Position numbers and translations under genes: made by a program | Notes under the pieces: generated by a model | The model's input: only the letters and a program-made list of their open reading frames with translations | Database searches by the model: none | Told to the model about the DNA's origin: nothing | DNA from: Leuconostocaceae bacterium ESL0723 | GTDB lineage: Bacteria; Bacillota; Bacilli; Lactobacillales; Lactobacillaceae | Assembly: GCA_029392055.1 (NCBI GenBank) | Contig: CP113928.1 | Location: 556,501-620,500, forward strand | Direction: 5' to 3' | DNA: 64,000 nt | Shown here: piece by piece, positions 34,684-43,819 of the stretch | How positions within the stretch are numbered: position 1 is the first letter of the stretch | How the letters are laid out: every line of letters starts with the position of its first letter

Positions 34684-37380
34684 ATGCCAAAAAAACTCTT
34701 ATTAATTGATGGGAATTCATTAGCCTTCCGAGCCTTTTACGCCATGTACAACCAGCTAAACCGGATGGTTACCCACGAGGGTCTGCACACCAATGCCCTG
34801 GTAGCCTTTCATAATTTTTTGGAGGGCATGGTTCTAAAGCTTGATCCAGACATGGCCCTGGTGGCCTGGGATGCTTCCTCTGGCCGTGACACCTTCCGGG
34901 GACAGCTCTTTGCCGATTATAAGGCGGGTCGCGCCCGGGCCCCAGAAGAGTTCCGGGAACAATTTCCCTACATGAAAAAGATGGTCGCCTACATGGGCCT
35001 GCATAACTATGAGCAGTTAGGCCTGGAAGCCGACGATATTATCGGTACCTTAGCCAAGGTGGGCGCAGAGGCTGGAGACGAGGTGGTAGTTGTCACTGGG
35101 GACCAGGACTTAATCCAGCTGGTCAACGACCGGGTCAGTGTTAAGGTTACCCGCCGCGGTATTTCAGATGTCGATACTTACACCCCGGCCTTTATCAAGG
35201 AAAAATTTGGTCTGGACCCCAGTCAAATCATTGATAAAAAGGCCCTAACCGGTGATACCTCCGATAACTATCCGGGTGTCACCAAGGTAGGGGAGAAGAC
35301 GGCCATTAAGCTCCTGCATGAGTACCATGACCTGGATAATCTTTACGCCCATGTTGATGAAATGAAGCCGTCTAAGCTAAAGGAAAACCTGATCAATGAC
35401 AAGGATCAGGCCTATACTGCTCGCAAATTGGCCACCATTATTACTGATGCTGACCTGCCAATTAAGCTTGATGAACTGACTTACACCGGCCTTAATCCAG
35501 ATGAGCTGGTGCCATTTTACCAGGAACTGGACTTTAAACAGGCTCTGGCTAAGTTACACGCCCTGCAAAAGTCCGGCCAACTACGTGGGCTGGAGGAACC
35601 AGAAGAAAAAAAGACTTCTGAGCCAGCGCAACCAGTTACGGAGCTGACCGCTGATAATCTGTCAGTCCTTGAAAAAATGACCGGCGAAATTGCCCTCAGC
35701 TTTGACTTTGATGACCCTAACTACCACCGGGCCAACCTGATTGGCTTTGCCCTGGGAAATGATGAAGTCGGCTACTATGGCAGCTGTGACATCAGCCTCC
35801 TGCAAGAACCAGCCCTAAAGCAGCTCCTAGCCGATGAAAAGGTTGTCAAAAATGTCTTTCACGTTAAGGCCGACCTGGTCTTGTTGAAACGGCTGGGACT
35901 GTCCTTAGCTGGTGTATCTTTTGACTTCTTGTTGGTGGCCTATCTCTTAGATACGGTTGGTAATGATAACCTGCTGTCGACTTTGGCCCAGCGCTTTGAC
36001 ATTTACCTGACCTCTGATGAGGAATTCTACGGTAAAGGGGCTAAGTTTGCCGTACCCGATGATACCCAGGCGGTAATTGACCACATGGGTGGGGAAGCGG
36101 CAGCCATTGCTGCTCTAAAGGCACCAACCCTGGCCAAGTTAAAGGAACGAGACGAAACCCATCTCTACGATGACATTGAACTGCCCTTGGCTTACGTCCT
36201 GGCTGAAATGGAATACCAGGGCTTTAAGGTTGAGCCAGAACGTCTGGAACAGATGGGCGCCGACCTGGACAAGCGGATTGAAGCCCTTAAAGATGGCATT
36301 TATGACCAGGCTGGCGGCGAGTTTAACCTGAACTCACCCAAGCAACTTGGCGTGCTCCTCTTTGAGAAAATGGGCCTGCCGGTCATCAAAAAGACTAAAA
36401 CCGGTTACTCGACGGCGGTGGATGTTTTAGAACAGTTAGCGCCCCAGGCCCCAATTGTTGACGACATCCTCCAGTACCGTCAGCTCAACAAGATTAAGTC
36501 CACCTACGTGGATGGCTTGCTGAGTGTCATTAATCCTAAGGACAGTAAGATTCACACCCGTTTCTTACAGACCCTGACCCAAACTGGCCGACTATCTTCG
36601 GTTGACCCGAACTTGCAAAACATTCCGATGCGGACCGAAGAGGGCCGTAAAATCCGTCAAGCCTTTGTGCCCAGCCATCTAGACTGGCTGATTTTTGGGG
36701 CCGATTACTCTCAAATTGAGCTCCGCGTTTTGGCCCATGTCACCGGGGATAAAAACTTGCAGCAGGCCTTCTTAAATGATGAAGATATCCACGCCGAAAC
36801 CGCCCGGGCCGTCTTTGGTCTGGGAGATGACGAGGAAGTTACCCCGCTGCAAAGGCGGACGGCTAAGGCGGTTAACTTTGGGATTGTCTACGGTATTTCC
36901 GATTATGGTTTGGCTAAAAACCTAGGTATCACCCGTAAGGAAGCCCAGCAGTTCATTGACACCTACTTTCACGAGTTCCCTAAGGTGCACGAATGGATGG
37001 ATGCCATTAAGGCCCTGGCCCACAAGCAGGGCTATGTGACAACCATTGCCGAACGGCGGCGCTACTTGCCGGACATCAATGCGAAGAACTTTAATCTGCG
37101 TAGCTTTGCTGAACGGACCGCGATGAACTCACCAATCCAAGGATCAGCGGCCGATATTATTAAGATTGCCATGATTAAGGTCAAAAGGGCCTTACGTGAA
37201 CATAACTTACATGCCAATCTGCTCCTGCAAGTCCACGATGAACTGGTCTTTGAAGCCCCAGCGGACGAAATCGATGAACTCAATCAGGTGGTGACCAAGG
37301 TGATGGATTCAGCGGTTAAGCTCGATATCCCGCTTAAGGTCGAGAGTCATGACGGGCCAACCTGGTACGATGCCAAGTGA
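34684..37380 (+). CDS. polA: DNA polymerase I
   Basis: Gap filling and primer removal. About 898 residues: an N-terminal 5'-3' exonuclease (1-290, with LLIDGNSLAFRAFYA and GLEADDIIGTLA), a central 3'-5' exonuclease-like domain (about 315-480), and the polymerase domain with DYSQIELR and QVHDEL. The first proofreading motif reads FDFDD instead of FDTET, so proofreading is probably inactive, as in Bacillus PolA. ATG 34684 fits the family start (MPKKLLLIDG); an upstream in-frame GTG 34666 lies where the ribosome binding site should be. Confidence 0.96.
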   Translation: MPKKLLLIDGNSLAFRAFYAMYNQLNRMVTHEGLHTNALVAFHNFLEGMVLKLDPDMALVAWDASSGRDTFRGQLFADYKAGRARAPEEFREQFPYMKKMVAYMGLHNYEQLGLEADDIIGTLAKVGAEAGDEVVVVTGDQDLIQLVNDRVSVKVTRRGISDVDTYTPAFIKEKFGLDPSQIIDKKALTGDTSDNYPGVTKVGEKTAIKLLHEYHDLDNLYAHVDEMKPSKLKENLINDKDQAYTARKLATIITDADLPIKLDELTYTGLNPDELVPFYQELDFKQALAKLHALQKSGQLRGLEEPEEKKTSEPAQPVTELTADNLSVLEKMTGEIALSFDFDDPNYHRANLIGFALGNDEVGYYGSCDISLLQEPALKQLLADEKVVKNVFHVKADLVLLKRLGLSLAGVSFDFLLVAYLLDTVGNDNLLSTLAQRFDIYLTSDEEFYGKGAKFAVPDDTQAVIDHMGGEAAAIAALKAPTLAKLKERDETHLYDDIELPLAYVLAEMEYQGFKVEPERLEQMGADLDKRIEALKDGIYDQAGGEFNLNSPKQLGVLLFEKMGLPVIKKTKTGYSTAVDVLEQLAPQAPIVDDILQYRQLNKIKSTYVDGLLSVINPKDSKIHTRFLQTLTQTGRLSSVDPNLQNIPMRTEEGRKIRQAFVPSHLDWLIFGADYSQIELRVLAHVTGDKNLQQAFLNDEDIHAETARAVFGLGDDEEVTPLQRRTAKAVNFGIVYGISDYGLAKNLGITRKEAQQFIDTYFHEFPKVHEWMDAIKALAHKQGYVTTIAERRRYLPDINAKNFNLRSFAERTAMNSPIQGSAADIIKIAMIKVKRALREHNLHANLLLQVHDELVFEAPADEIDELNQVVTKVMDSAVKLDIPLKVESHDGPTWYDAK

Positions 37381-37393
37381 TTTTGGCCGTTCG

Positions 37394-37410
37394 TGTTAGA
37401 AAAACTAACA
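37394..37410. promoter_or_regulatory. GlnR box upstream of glnRA
   Basis: The sequence tgttagaaaaactaaca is a perfect palindrome and an exact match to the GlnR/TnrA consensus TGTNA-N7-TNACA. It sits 62 bp before the glnR start, where GlnR would repress glnRA when nitrogen is plentiful. Confidence 0.88.
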
Positions 37411-37472
37411 AACATCTCCAAAGCTAGCTATTTTGGATTAAAATGTAGCTATGTTGAGTGGAGGTGGCAGCG

Positions 37473-37811
37473 ATGAGTGGACGCGAGCTAAGACGCAATT
37501 TAGCGATTTTACCGATTAGCACCGTCCGTGAGCTGACGATGTTAACCGACCGTCAGATTCGTTATTACGAACAGCATGAGCTGGTTGCGCCTAAACGGGG
37601 CAAGGGGGGTCAACGGCGCTTCTCCCTAAATGACGTTGACCGCTTGCTGACGATTAAGGATTACTTAGACGCTGGCGACTCCACAAAAGACATTAAAGAA
37701 ATTTTTGCTAAGCAGGACCGTAAGCTGCAGCAGGCCAAAGATTCGGAAGCGGCCCTCCGGCGTTCCCTTCAGGGCGAATTTGCTCAGATTGGACGCTTTG
37801 GACACCACTAA
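37473..37811 (+). CDS. glnR: Nitrogen regulator GlnR (MerR family)
   Basis: A 112-residue MerR-type repressor. The winged HTH has RELTMLTDRQIRYYEQHELV (about residues 20-39) and the wing GKGGQRRFS. The short C-terminal tail, the feedback-inhibited glutamine synthetase contact in Bacillus, ends GQIG-like EFAQIGRFGHH. The start is ATG 37473 after ggaggtgg; the in-frame GTG at 37458 lies upstream of that site. It is followed 36 bp later by glnA, and its own operator is upstream. Confidence 0.95.
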   Translation: MSGRELRRNLAILPISTVRELTMLTDRQIRYYEQHELVAPKRGKGGQRRFSLNDVDRLLTIKDYLDAGDSTKDIKEIFAKQDRKLQQAKDSEAALRRSLQGEFAQIGRFGHH

Positions 37812-37847
37812 GAACTTTGACTGGGCAGTAGATAGGAGAAAAATACC

Positions 37848-39197
37848 ATGGCGGGTACGCAGTACACTAAGGAAGATATCAAGCAGATTGTTGCTGATGA
37901 GAACGTTGAATTTATTCGGGTAACCTTTACCGACGTTCTGGGAACCATCAAGAACGTTGAGGTGCCTACTTCACAGTTGGATAAGGTCTTGGATAACGAC
38001 CTGATGTTTGATGGTTCTTCCATCGAAGGCTTTGTGCGGATTAACGAATCCGACATGTACCTGTACCCTGATTTGTCGACTTTCATGATTTTCCCTTGGG
38101 AAACTGATAGCCACGGTGGTAAGGTTGCGCGTTTGATTGCTGATGTTTATACGGCCGATCGCGAACCTTTCCCTGGCGACCCTCGCTATGTACTGCGCGA
38201 GGCCTTGGCTAAGGCTAAGGACGCTGGCTTTACCCAGTTTAACGTCGGTACTGAACCAGAATTCTTCCTCTTCAAGCTTGATGATAAGGGCAACCCAACC
38301 ACTGAGCTCAACGACCAGGGTGGTTACTTTGACTTGGCACCCCTGGACTTGGGTGAAAACGTTCGTCGCGAAATCGTTTTGACCCTGGAAAAGATGAACT
38401 TTGAAGTTGAAGCAGCCCACCACGAAGTGGCCGAAGGACAGCACGAGGTTGACTTCAAGTATGCCAACGCCTTGGAAGCTGCTGATAAGATTCAGACCTT
38501 CAAGTTGGTAGTTAAGACGGTGGCCCGTCGGAACGGTTACTATGCAACCTTCATGCCAAAGCCAGTTTCTGGTATTAACGGTTCAGGAATGCACACCAAC
38601 ATGTCACTCTTTACCGCTGATGGTAAGAACGCCTTTGAAGATAAGGCGGATGAGATGGGTCTGTCAAACACGGCCTACCACTTCCTAGGTGGTATCTTGA
38701 CCCACGCCACGGCGATTACGGCCTTGGCTAACCCAACGGTTAACTCTTACAAGCGTTTGACTCCTGGCTTTGAAGCCCCAGTTTACGTGGCATGGTCAAC
38801 TTCAAACCGTTCACCAATGGTTCGAGTACCGGCTTCACGCGGTCAGGCAACTCGTTTGGAGCTGCGTTCGGTTGACCCAACGGCTAACCCTTATACTTCT
38901 CTGGCAGCCATGTTAATGGCCGGCTTGGATGGTATCAAGCGTGAGATCGAGCCACGCGCCTCAGTTGATAAGAACATCTACTTGATGGACGAGGCTGAGC
39001 GTAAGAAGGCTGGTATCACTGACCTGCCTGACACGCTCCTGGATGCGGTCGAAGATTTGGCTGCCGATGATGTCATCGTGGATGCTATTGGCCGCCACAT
39101 TGCGGACAAGTTCATCGAAGCTAAGAAGATTGAGTATACTTCATACCGCCAGTATGTAAGTAAGTGGGAATTGGACACTTACTTGGACAACTATTAA
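37848..39197 (+). CDS. glnA: Glutamine synthetase type I
   Basis: Makes glutamine from glutamate, ammonia and ATP. It has 449 residues, the Firmicute GSI-alpha length, with no adenylylation-site insertion. Core motifs are [18 protein letters not shown], the metal and substrate-binding [21 protein letters not shown], and [14 protein letters not shown]. It forms the glnRA operon and shares GlnR control. Confidence 0.97.
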   Translation: MAGTQYTKEDIKQIVADENVEFIRVTFTDVLGTIKNVEVPTSQLDKVLDNDLMFDGSSIEGFVRINESDMYLYPDLSTFMIFPWETDSHGGKVARLIADVYTADREPFPGDPRYVLREALAKAKDAGFTQFNVGTEPEFFLFKLDDKGNPTTELNDQGGYFDLAPLDLGENVRREIVLTLEKMNFEVEAAHHEVAEGQHEVDFKYANALEAADKIQTFKLVVKTVARRNGYYATFMPKPVSGINGSGMHTNMSLFTADGKNAFEDKADEMGLSNTAYHFLGGILTHATAITALANPTVNSYKRLTPGFEAPVYVAWSTSNRSPMVRVPASRGQATRLELRSVDPTANPYTSLAAMLMAGLDGIKREIEPRASVDKNIYLMDEAERKKAGITDLPDTLLDAVEDLAADDVIVDAIGRHIADKFIEAKKIEYTSYRQYVSKWELDTYLDNY

Positions 39198-39207
39198 TCA
39201 TAATTTT

Positions 39208-39238
39208 AAAGAGGTGCAGCAAGCTGCACCTCTTTTTT
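39208..39238 (+). terminator. Terminator of glnRA
   Basis: Perfect 13-bp arms (aaagaggtgcagc with its complement) enclose two bases and are followed by T residues. Confidence 0.9.
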
Positions 39239-39240
39239 GT

Positions 39241-39269
39241 TTGAAGAAAAGGGGACCATTTCGTATAAT
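39241..39269 (+). promoter_or_regulatory. Promoter of the yhaO-yhaN-yhaM operon
   Basis: TTGAAG (39241-39246), a 17-bp spacer and TATAAT (39264-39269), directly after the glnRA terminator. Confidence 0.75.
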
Positions 39270-39302
39270 TATTATCGAACATCTGTTCTGAGGAGGGCAC
39301 CG

Positions 39303-40487
39303 ATGCTGACCTTTATCCATGCGGCTGACTTACATTTAGGGCACCCTTTTCAAGGGCTAGACGGCCAGTTACCACCGGTCTGGGCAGACCGGGTCCAAAG
39401 GGCAACCCAGCAAGCCTTCACCAGTTTAATTGACCGGGCGGTCGCTGAGCCGGTTGACCTGGTGGTCCTAGCAGGGGATCTGTTTTACCGGCAGGCCGTT
39501 AGCCCCCGGGTTGAAGCAGTTGTCCAGTCTGGGTTTGAGCGCCTAGCTGCCGCGGGCATTCCGGTTTATTTGAGCTTTGGTAACCACGACTTTGGTAACC
39601 AGGTTCGTCCGGATTGGCCAAGTAATGTCCACGTTTTTGGCCCAGAAGTTTCTTCGATGACACTGACCACCAAGGCTGGTGTCTCAGTGGTGCTAACCGG
39701 TTTTAGTTACCAGCACCGCCACCAGAATCAGGCCGAAATTGATCATTTTCCAAATCGGACGCCCGGTAGTTCAGCCTATTATCTGGGCCTTTACCACGGT
39801 GATGTGGGTAGCCGGACTGGTGACTATGCTGGCGCCAGCTTGGGTGACCTACTGGCCAAGAACTATAACTACTGGGCCCTGGGCCACATTCACCAGCGTC
39901 AGGTGATTAACCAGGTACCACCAGTCCTTTATCCCGGTAGTTTACAAGGGTTATCAGCTAAGGAAAGTGGTCCCAAGGGCTTTTACCTAGTTCAGCAGGA
40001 CCGTGATTTTACCCAGGCTCCTGAGTTAAACTTTGTCCCGGTGAGCCCGGTGGTCTGGCAGACAGTGGCCTTGTACCAGGTGGGGAGCTTGGCTGACCTT
40101 AAGGAACAGGTGCAGCAATTAAAGGTTAGGCAGCCAACGCTCTTAACCTTAACGCTGCCGGCTGACTTACCCGCAGAGTTAAGACGTTTCATTCTGGCCG
40201 GGGTCACGGTTGACCAGCTGCGGGCCGACTGTCCAGACCAAGTTTGGCCAGTTAAGATTACGATTCGATCTGAAAACGACGGCCAAGTAGCAGCCGGTGA
40301 ATTGAAGGGACCGGCCTGGCAGACCAGCTTAGCTGAAGTGGTGACCCCGACAGCGGTGGCAGAATTATTGCCCAACGACTTACCAGTCTTCCTGCGGGAT
40401 TACTTTCTAAGCGATGAAGGTTTGGCGAGTTTAAGGGAATGGGTGAACGCCACCCAGCTTGGAGAGGGGGCCGACCATGAAAATTGA
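39303..40487 (+). CDS. yhaO: YhaO, DNA repair metallophosphoesterase (SbcD/Mre11-like)
   Basis: A 394-residue calcineurin-type phosphoesterase, the nuclease partner of the SMC-like ATPase encoded next. Metal-binding motifs are clear: HAADLHLGHP, LAGDLFY, FGNHDF, and LGHIHQR. ATG 39303 has gaggaggg upstream and starts MLTFIHAADLHLGH, as in the family. It overlaps yhaN by 11 bp. Confidence 0.94.
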   Translation: MLTFIHAADLHLGHPFQGLDGQLPPVWADRVQRATQQAFTSLIDRAVAEPVDLVVLAGDLFYRQAVSPRVEAVVQSGFERLAAAGIPVYLSFGNHDFGNQVRPDWPSNVHVFGPEVSSMTLTTKAGVSVVLTGFSYQHRHQNQAEIDHFPNRTPGSSAYYLGLYHGDVGSRTGDYAGASLGDLLAKNYNYWALGHIHQRQVINQVPPVLYPGSLQGLSAKESGPKGFYLVQQDRDFTQAPELNFVPVSPVVWQTVALYQVGSLADLKEQVQQLKVRQPTLLTLTLPADLPAELRRFILAGVTVDQLRADCPDQVWPVKITIRSENDGQVAAGELKGPAWQTSLAEVVTPTAVAELLPNDLPVFLRDYFLSDEGLASLREWVNATQLGEGADHEN

Positions 40488-42828
40488 AGCGATTGATATT
40501 CAAGGGTTCGGTCGCTGGTCCCATGCCCAATTTTTGGACTTGGCTAATTTCCAGATTTTTACCGGCGGTAATGAGGCCGGTAAATCGACCTTACGGGCCT
40601 TTATCATTGGGGTTCTCTTTGGTTTTCCAAGCAAAACCAAGGATAAAAATATTTATCTACCAAAAAATGGGGAAGGCTATGGAGGCAGTTTGACGGTTGC
40701 CTTGCCCACAGGCCGTTACGAAATTAGTCGAATGGGACGTAAGCCTTCGACCTTGAGGGTGAGCCGGTTGTCCGACCATACTGCCATTGAAAATCCCCAG
40801 TCCTGGCTAGACCAGGTGCTAGCCCCGGTGGACCTAAGTACTTACCAGGCGGTTTTTAGTTTTGACCATCAAGCGCTGGCCGAAGTGCGTCGGTTGGCAC
40901 CGGCAGACTTGCAGCGCCTCTTACTAAGTTTGGGCGCACCTCGTGCTAGTGACAGCTTAAATCAGGCCCAACAGTTGGAAACGGCTGCTAGCCAGCAATT
41001 TGCCCGTTCTAAGACCGGTAAACGGCCCTTGAATCAGATGGTCCGGGCGTACCGGCAGGGTGAAACGGCATTACAGCAGCTAGTGCAGCAAATACCTAGT
41101 TACCAAGAAGGGCAAAAGTCGCTTGCGGCTGACCAGGGACAAGTTATTGACCTGCAAACCCAGCTTGACCAGCTTAGGAAAAGGACAGGGGAATTACAGT
41201 CTTTAGTGCACCTGTACCCTTTATACCAGGAAGCGCAAAAAGTTAATCAAGCGAATTCGACGAACCATTTGTCGATTGTCAGTCGGGAGGATTTCTACCG
41301 GGCTCAGCAAATTAGTGAAAACTTGGACCACCTCGATGATGACCAGTCCAACGATGACAATCCTAATCAAGCCGCCGATCAACCCGTCCCTTCTGAAGCT
41401 TGGCTAGCCCTATCCAACCAGTTACCTGCTATTCGCCGGATTATTGAAGAACGACGACGGCTGATGCAGAATGAGGAGTCCCTTAACAATCAGTTTCAGG
41501 GGCCCCGACCAGCTGCAATCACAGCGTCCGAGGAAACTGCTTTGCGGCAATATCGGCCCCTTCAGTGGGGAGCTGTATTAGCCAGTATCCTGACGGGCTG
41601 GTCAGCGTGGCGTGGCCAATTTAGCGGGTTAACGATTATTCTGGGCTTGGCAACGGTGGTCCTGGTTTTCTTAGCATTTCGGCGACGGGGCCAGGTTCAA
41701 CGGGTGTTAGCCGCCTATGCGCCCCTAGGCGCAGCCGAAACCTTGGCCATGCAATCCCGCTTAAGGCAGTTAGCACGTGCACAGGCCCAACAAGCCGCTG
41801 ATCAAGATAGTCAGGCTCAGTTGGATTACTTTGCCAGCCAACTCGGGCAGTTGTGCCAAGAGTATGGCCTTGGCATCGACACTAGCGACCTCTTGGGCAC
41901 CTACCAGTCCTTATCCCAGGTTATTCAAATCCGCAGCCAGGTGAATCAGCGGATGCAGGCAGAACGGACTGCGGTCTTACAAGAGTCGGTCCAATCCCGG
42001 GCCGCCTTATCCCAGGAACTCAGTGAGCTTTTGCAGCATTACCAAGTTAGTGACCTAGCCCAGCTACGTAGCCGTATGATTCAAGGTGAAAATCAGGGCC
42101 GCAATCAGCAACGTTGGCGCGACTTAAAAGGGCAGATTGGTGATCAGAACTGGACGGCCTTAGCGGACTATTCTGATTTGGACAGTTTGCAAGGTCAGCT
42201 AGCAGCAGTGACCGGCCAAGTCCAAGATTTGGAACAAAAAATTCAGATTTTAGGCCAGACAATTGCTGAAAAAAAAGCCCAGCAAAACCAGTTAATTGAT
42301 GGTGACCAATACGGCCAGGCCCTCCAGCAGCAGGCCGACCGGGCGGCTAGTCTGACCGATGCCTTCCGGCAGTATTTAGGCAATCAGCTGGCTGCTAAGA
42401 CCATTTTGACTACCCTAAACCGGCTAACCCAGCAGCGTTGGCCGGCCATGCAGGCCCAGGCCCAGGAGTATTTCCAGGACCTCACCGATGGTCACTACCA
42501 GACCATTGATTTTGCCCCCGAACAAATTCAAGTTATTAGCCAGGAAGGCCAGCGTTTTGACATCTTTGAGCTATCAACTGGTACCCGTGACCAGCTTTAT
42601 GTAGCGCTGAGATTAGCCCTGGTCATGAACCTAGCCGGCCAGATTGACCTACCCCTAATTATCGACGATGGGTTTTTGAATTTTGACCAGGACCGATCGG
42701 ACAAAATGATATCATTACTGACAAGGATTGCTGAGCAGCATCAGGTTATTTACCTGACTAAATCACACCCGGTTAACCGCTCAGCTAAAATTTTTGAATT
42801 AAAGAAAGTGAGCCCTAACCATGGCTAA
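40477..42828 (+). CDS. yhaN: YhaN, SMC/Rad50-like ATPase
   Basis: A 783-residue ABC-type ATPase, partner of YhaO in a bacterial Mre11-Rad50-like complex. Walker A is GGNEAGKSTLRAF near the N-terminus. Gln/Ala-rich coiled coil fills the middle, interrupted by a short hydrophobic pair near residues 370-410 (ILTGWSAWRG...GLATVVLVFLAF) that may insert in the membrane. The C-terminus has the ABC signature LSTGTRDQ and Walker B LPLIIDDGFLNFD. It is shorter than Bacillus YhaN (about 960 residues), with the coiled coil reduced. It overlaps yhaM by 8 bp. Confidence 0.92.
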   Translation: MKIEAIDIQGFGRWSHAQFLDLANFQIFTGGNEAGKSTLRAFIIGVLFGFPSKTKDKNIYLPKNGEGYGGSLTVALPTGRYEISRMGRKPSTLRVSRLSDHTAIENPQSWLDQVLAPVDLSTYQAVFSFDHQALAEVRRLAPADLQRLLLSLGAPRASDSLNQAQQLETAASQQFARSKTGKRPLNQMVRAYRQGETALQQLVQQIPSYQEGQKSLAADQGQVIDLQTQLDQLRKRTGELQSLVHLYPLYQEAQKVNQANSTNHLSIVSREDFYRAQQISENLDHLDDDQSNDDNPNQAADQPVPSEAWLALSNQLPAIRRIIEERRRLMQNEESLNNQFQGPRPAAITASEETALRQYRPLQWGAVLASILTGWSAWRGQFSGLTIILGLATVVLVFLAFRRRGQVQRVLAAYAPLGAAETLAMQSRLRQLARAQAQQAADQDSQAQLDYFASQLGQLCQEYGLGIDTSDLLGTYQSLSQVIQIRSQVNQRMQAERTAVLQESVQSRAALSQELSELLQHYQVSDLAQLRSRMIQGENQGRNQQRWRDLKGQIGDQNWTALADYSDLDSLQGQLAAVTGQVQDLEQKIQILGQTIAEKKAQQNQLIDGDQYGQALQQQADRAASLTDAFRQYLGNQLAAKTILTTLNRLTQQRWPAMQAQAQEYFQDLTDGHYQTIDFAPEQIQVISQEGQRFDIFELSTGTRDQLYVALRLALVMNLAGQIDLPLIIDDGFLNFDQDRSDKMISLLTRIAEQHQVIYLTKSHPVNRSAKIFELKKVSPNHG

Positions 42829-43780
42829 ATTACTGACTCAGTACCACGATAATGATAGTATCGACAACTTTGCCTTAATTACCAGCGCTGATGTGCGTAC
42901 CACCAAGACTGGTAAACCCTATATCAGCCTGGTCTTTAGTGACCGGTCTGGCAACTTGCCTGGTAACCTCTGGGATGCCAGCCAGGAGCAGATGGATAAC
43001 CTGGTGGCTGGTAAGGTCGTCAAATTACACGGGGTGCGAGGTTCATTTAAGGGTCAGCCCCAGGTGCAAATCACTGAGTTACGCCTGAGTGAAAGTGGGG
43101 AACCAACTAATCCGGCTGAGTTTATGGCCCATGCGCCATTAAAGACCGACGAGTTGGAAAACCAACTCAACGATTATATTCTGATGATTACCCAGCCGGA
43201 ATGGAACCGGATTGTCCGGCGTTTGTTTACCAAGTACCATGATCAGTTCCTGCAATTCCCAGCGGCAAAGAAAAACCACCATGCTTTCAATGGTGGCCTG
43301 GCCTTTCATTCCTTGTCAATTGCGGCCTTGGCAGACAGTGTTAGTCAGCAGTACCCAACCTTAAATCAAAGTCTCCTGATTGCCGGTGCACTATTGCATG
43401 ATTTGGGTAAGGTGATTGAACTGAGCGGTCCTGTGGCCACTCAGTACACCTTGGCCGGTAACTTGATTGGCCACATTACCCTAGTGGATGAGCAAATTGT
43501 CCTAGTGGCCCAGGAATTGCACCTGGACTTGATGAGCGAGGACCTGGTCATCTTGCGGCACGTAGTCTTAGCCCATCACGGTCTACTTGAATATGGCTCA
43601 CCGGTCCGGCCAATGGTGCCGGAGGCAGAAGTCCTGCACCAGTTAGATGAATTGGATGCCAGCTTGCAGATGATGGACGGGGCCATGACTGCCACGCCTA
43701 GTGGTGAGTTTTCTCAACGAATCTTTGGCCTCGATAACCGACGTTTCTATCGGGCGCAAGAAGAGGGGACAGAGGAATAA
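42821..43780 (+). CDS. yhaM: 3'-5' exoribonuclease YhaM
   Basis: A 319-residue RNase with an N-terminal OB-fold (about 10-95) and an HD phosphohydrolase domain (about 150-290) with HHAFNGGLAFHSLSI and LLHDLGK, plus the later VLAHHG. It trims mRNA 3' ends in Firmicutes. It ends the yhaO-yhaN-yhaM operon and is followed by a terminator shared with the convergent prsA. Confidence 0.95.
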   Translation: MAKLLTQYHDNDSIDNFALITSADVRTTKTGKPYISLVFSDRSGNLPGNLWDASQEQMDNLVAGKVVKLHGVRGSFKGQPQVQITELRLSESGEPTNPAEFMAHAPLKTDELENQLNDYILMITQPEWNRIVRRLFTKYHDQFLQFPAAKKNHHAFNGGLAFHSLSIAALADSVSQQYPTLNQSLLIAGALLHDLGKVIELSGPVATQYTLAGNLIGHITLVDEQIVLVAQELHLDLMSEDLVILRHVVLAHHGLLEYGSPVRPMVPEAEVLHQLDELDASLQMMDGAMTATPSGEFSQRIFGLDNRRFYRAQEEGTEE

Positions 43781-43813
43781 AAAAAGCGACTCGATTACGA
43801 GTCGCTTTTTGAT
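43781..43813. terminator. Bidirectional terminator between yhaM and prsA
   Basis: Perfect 13-bp arms aaaaagcgactcg and cgagtcgcttttt enclose atta, between two convergent genes. Confidence 0.88.
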
Positions 43814-43819
43814 TGCACT

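Noticed and set aside
36420-36600. Loss of proofreading in PolA as a novelty
   Set aside because: The 3'-5' exonuclease motif is altered, but this is common in Firmicute PolA proteins, so it is mentioned only in the polA entry.
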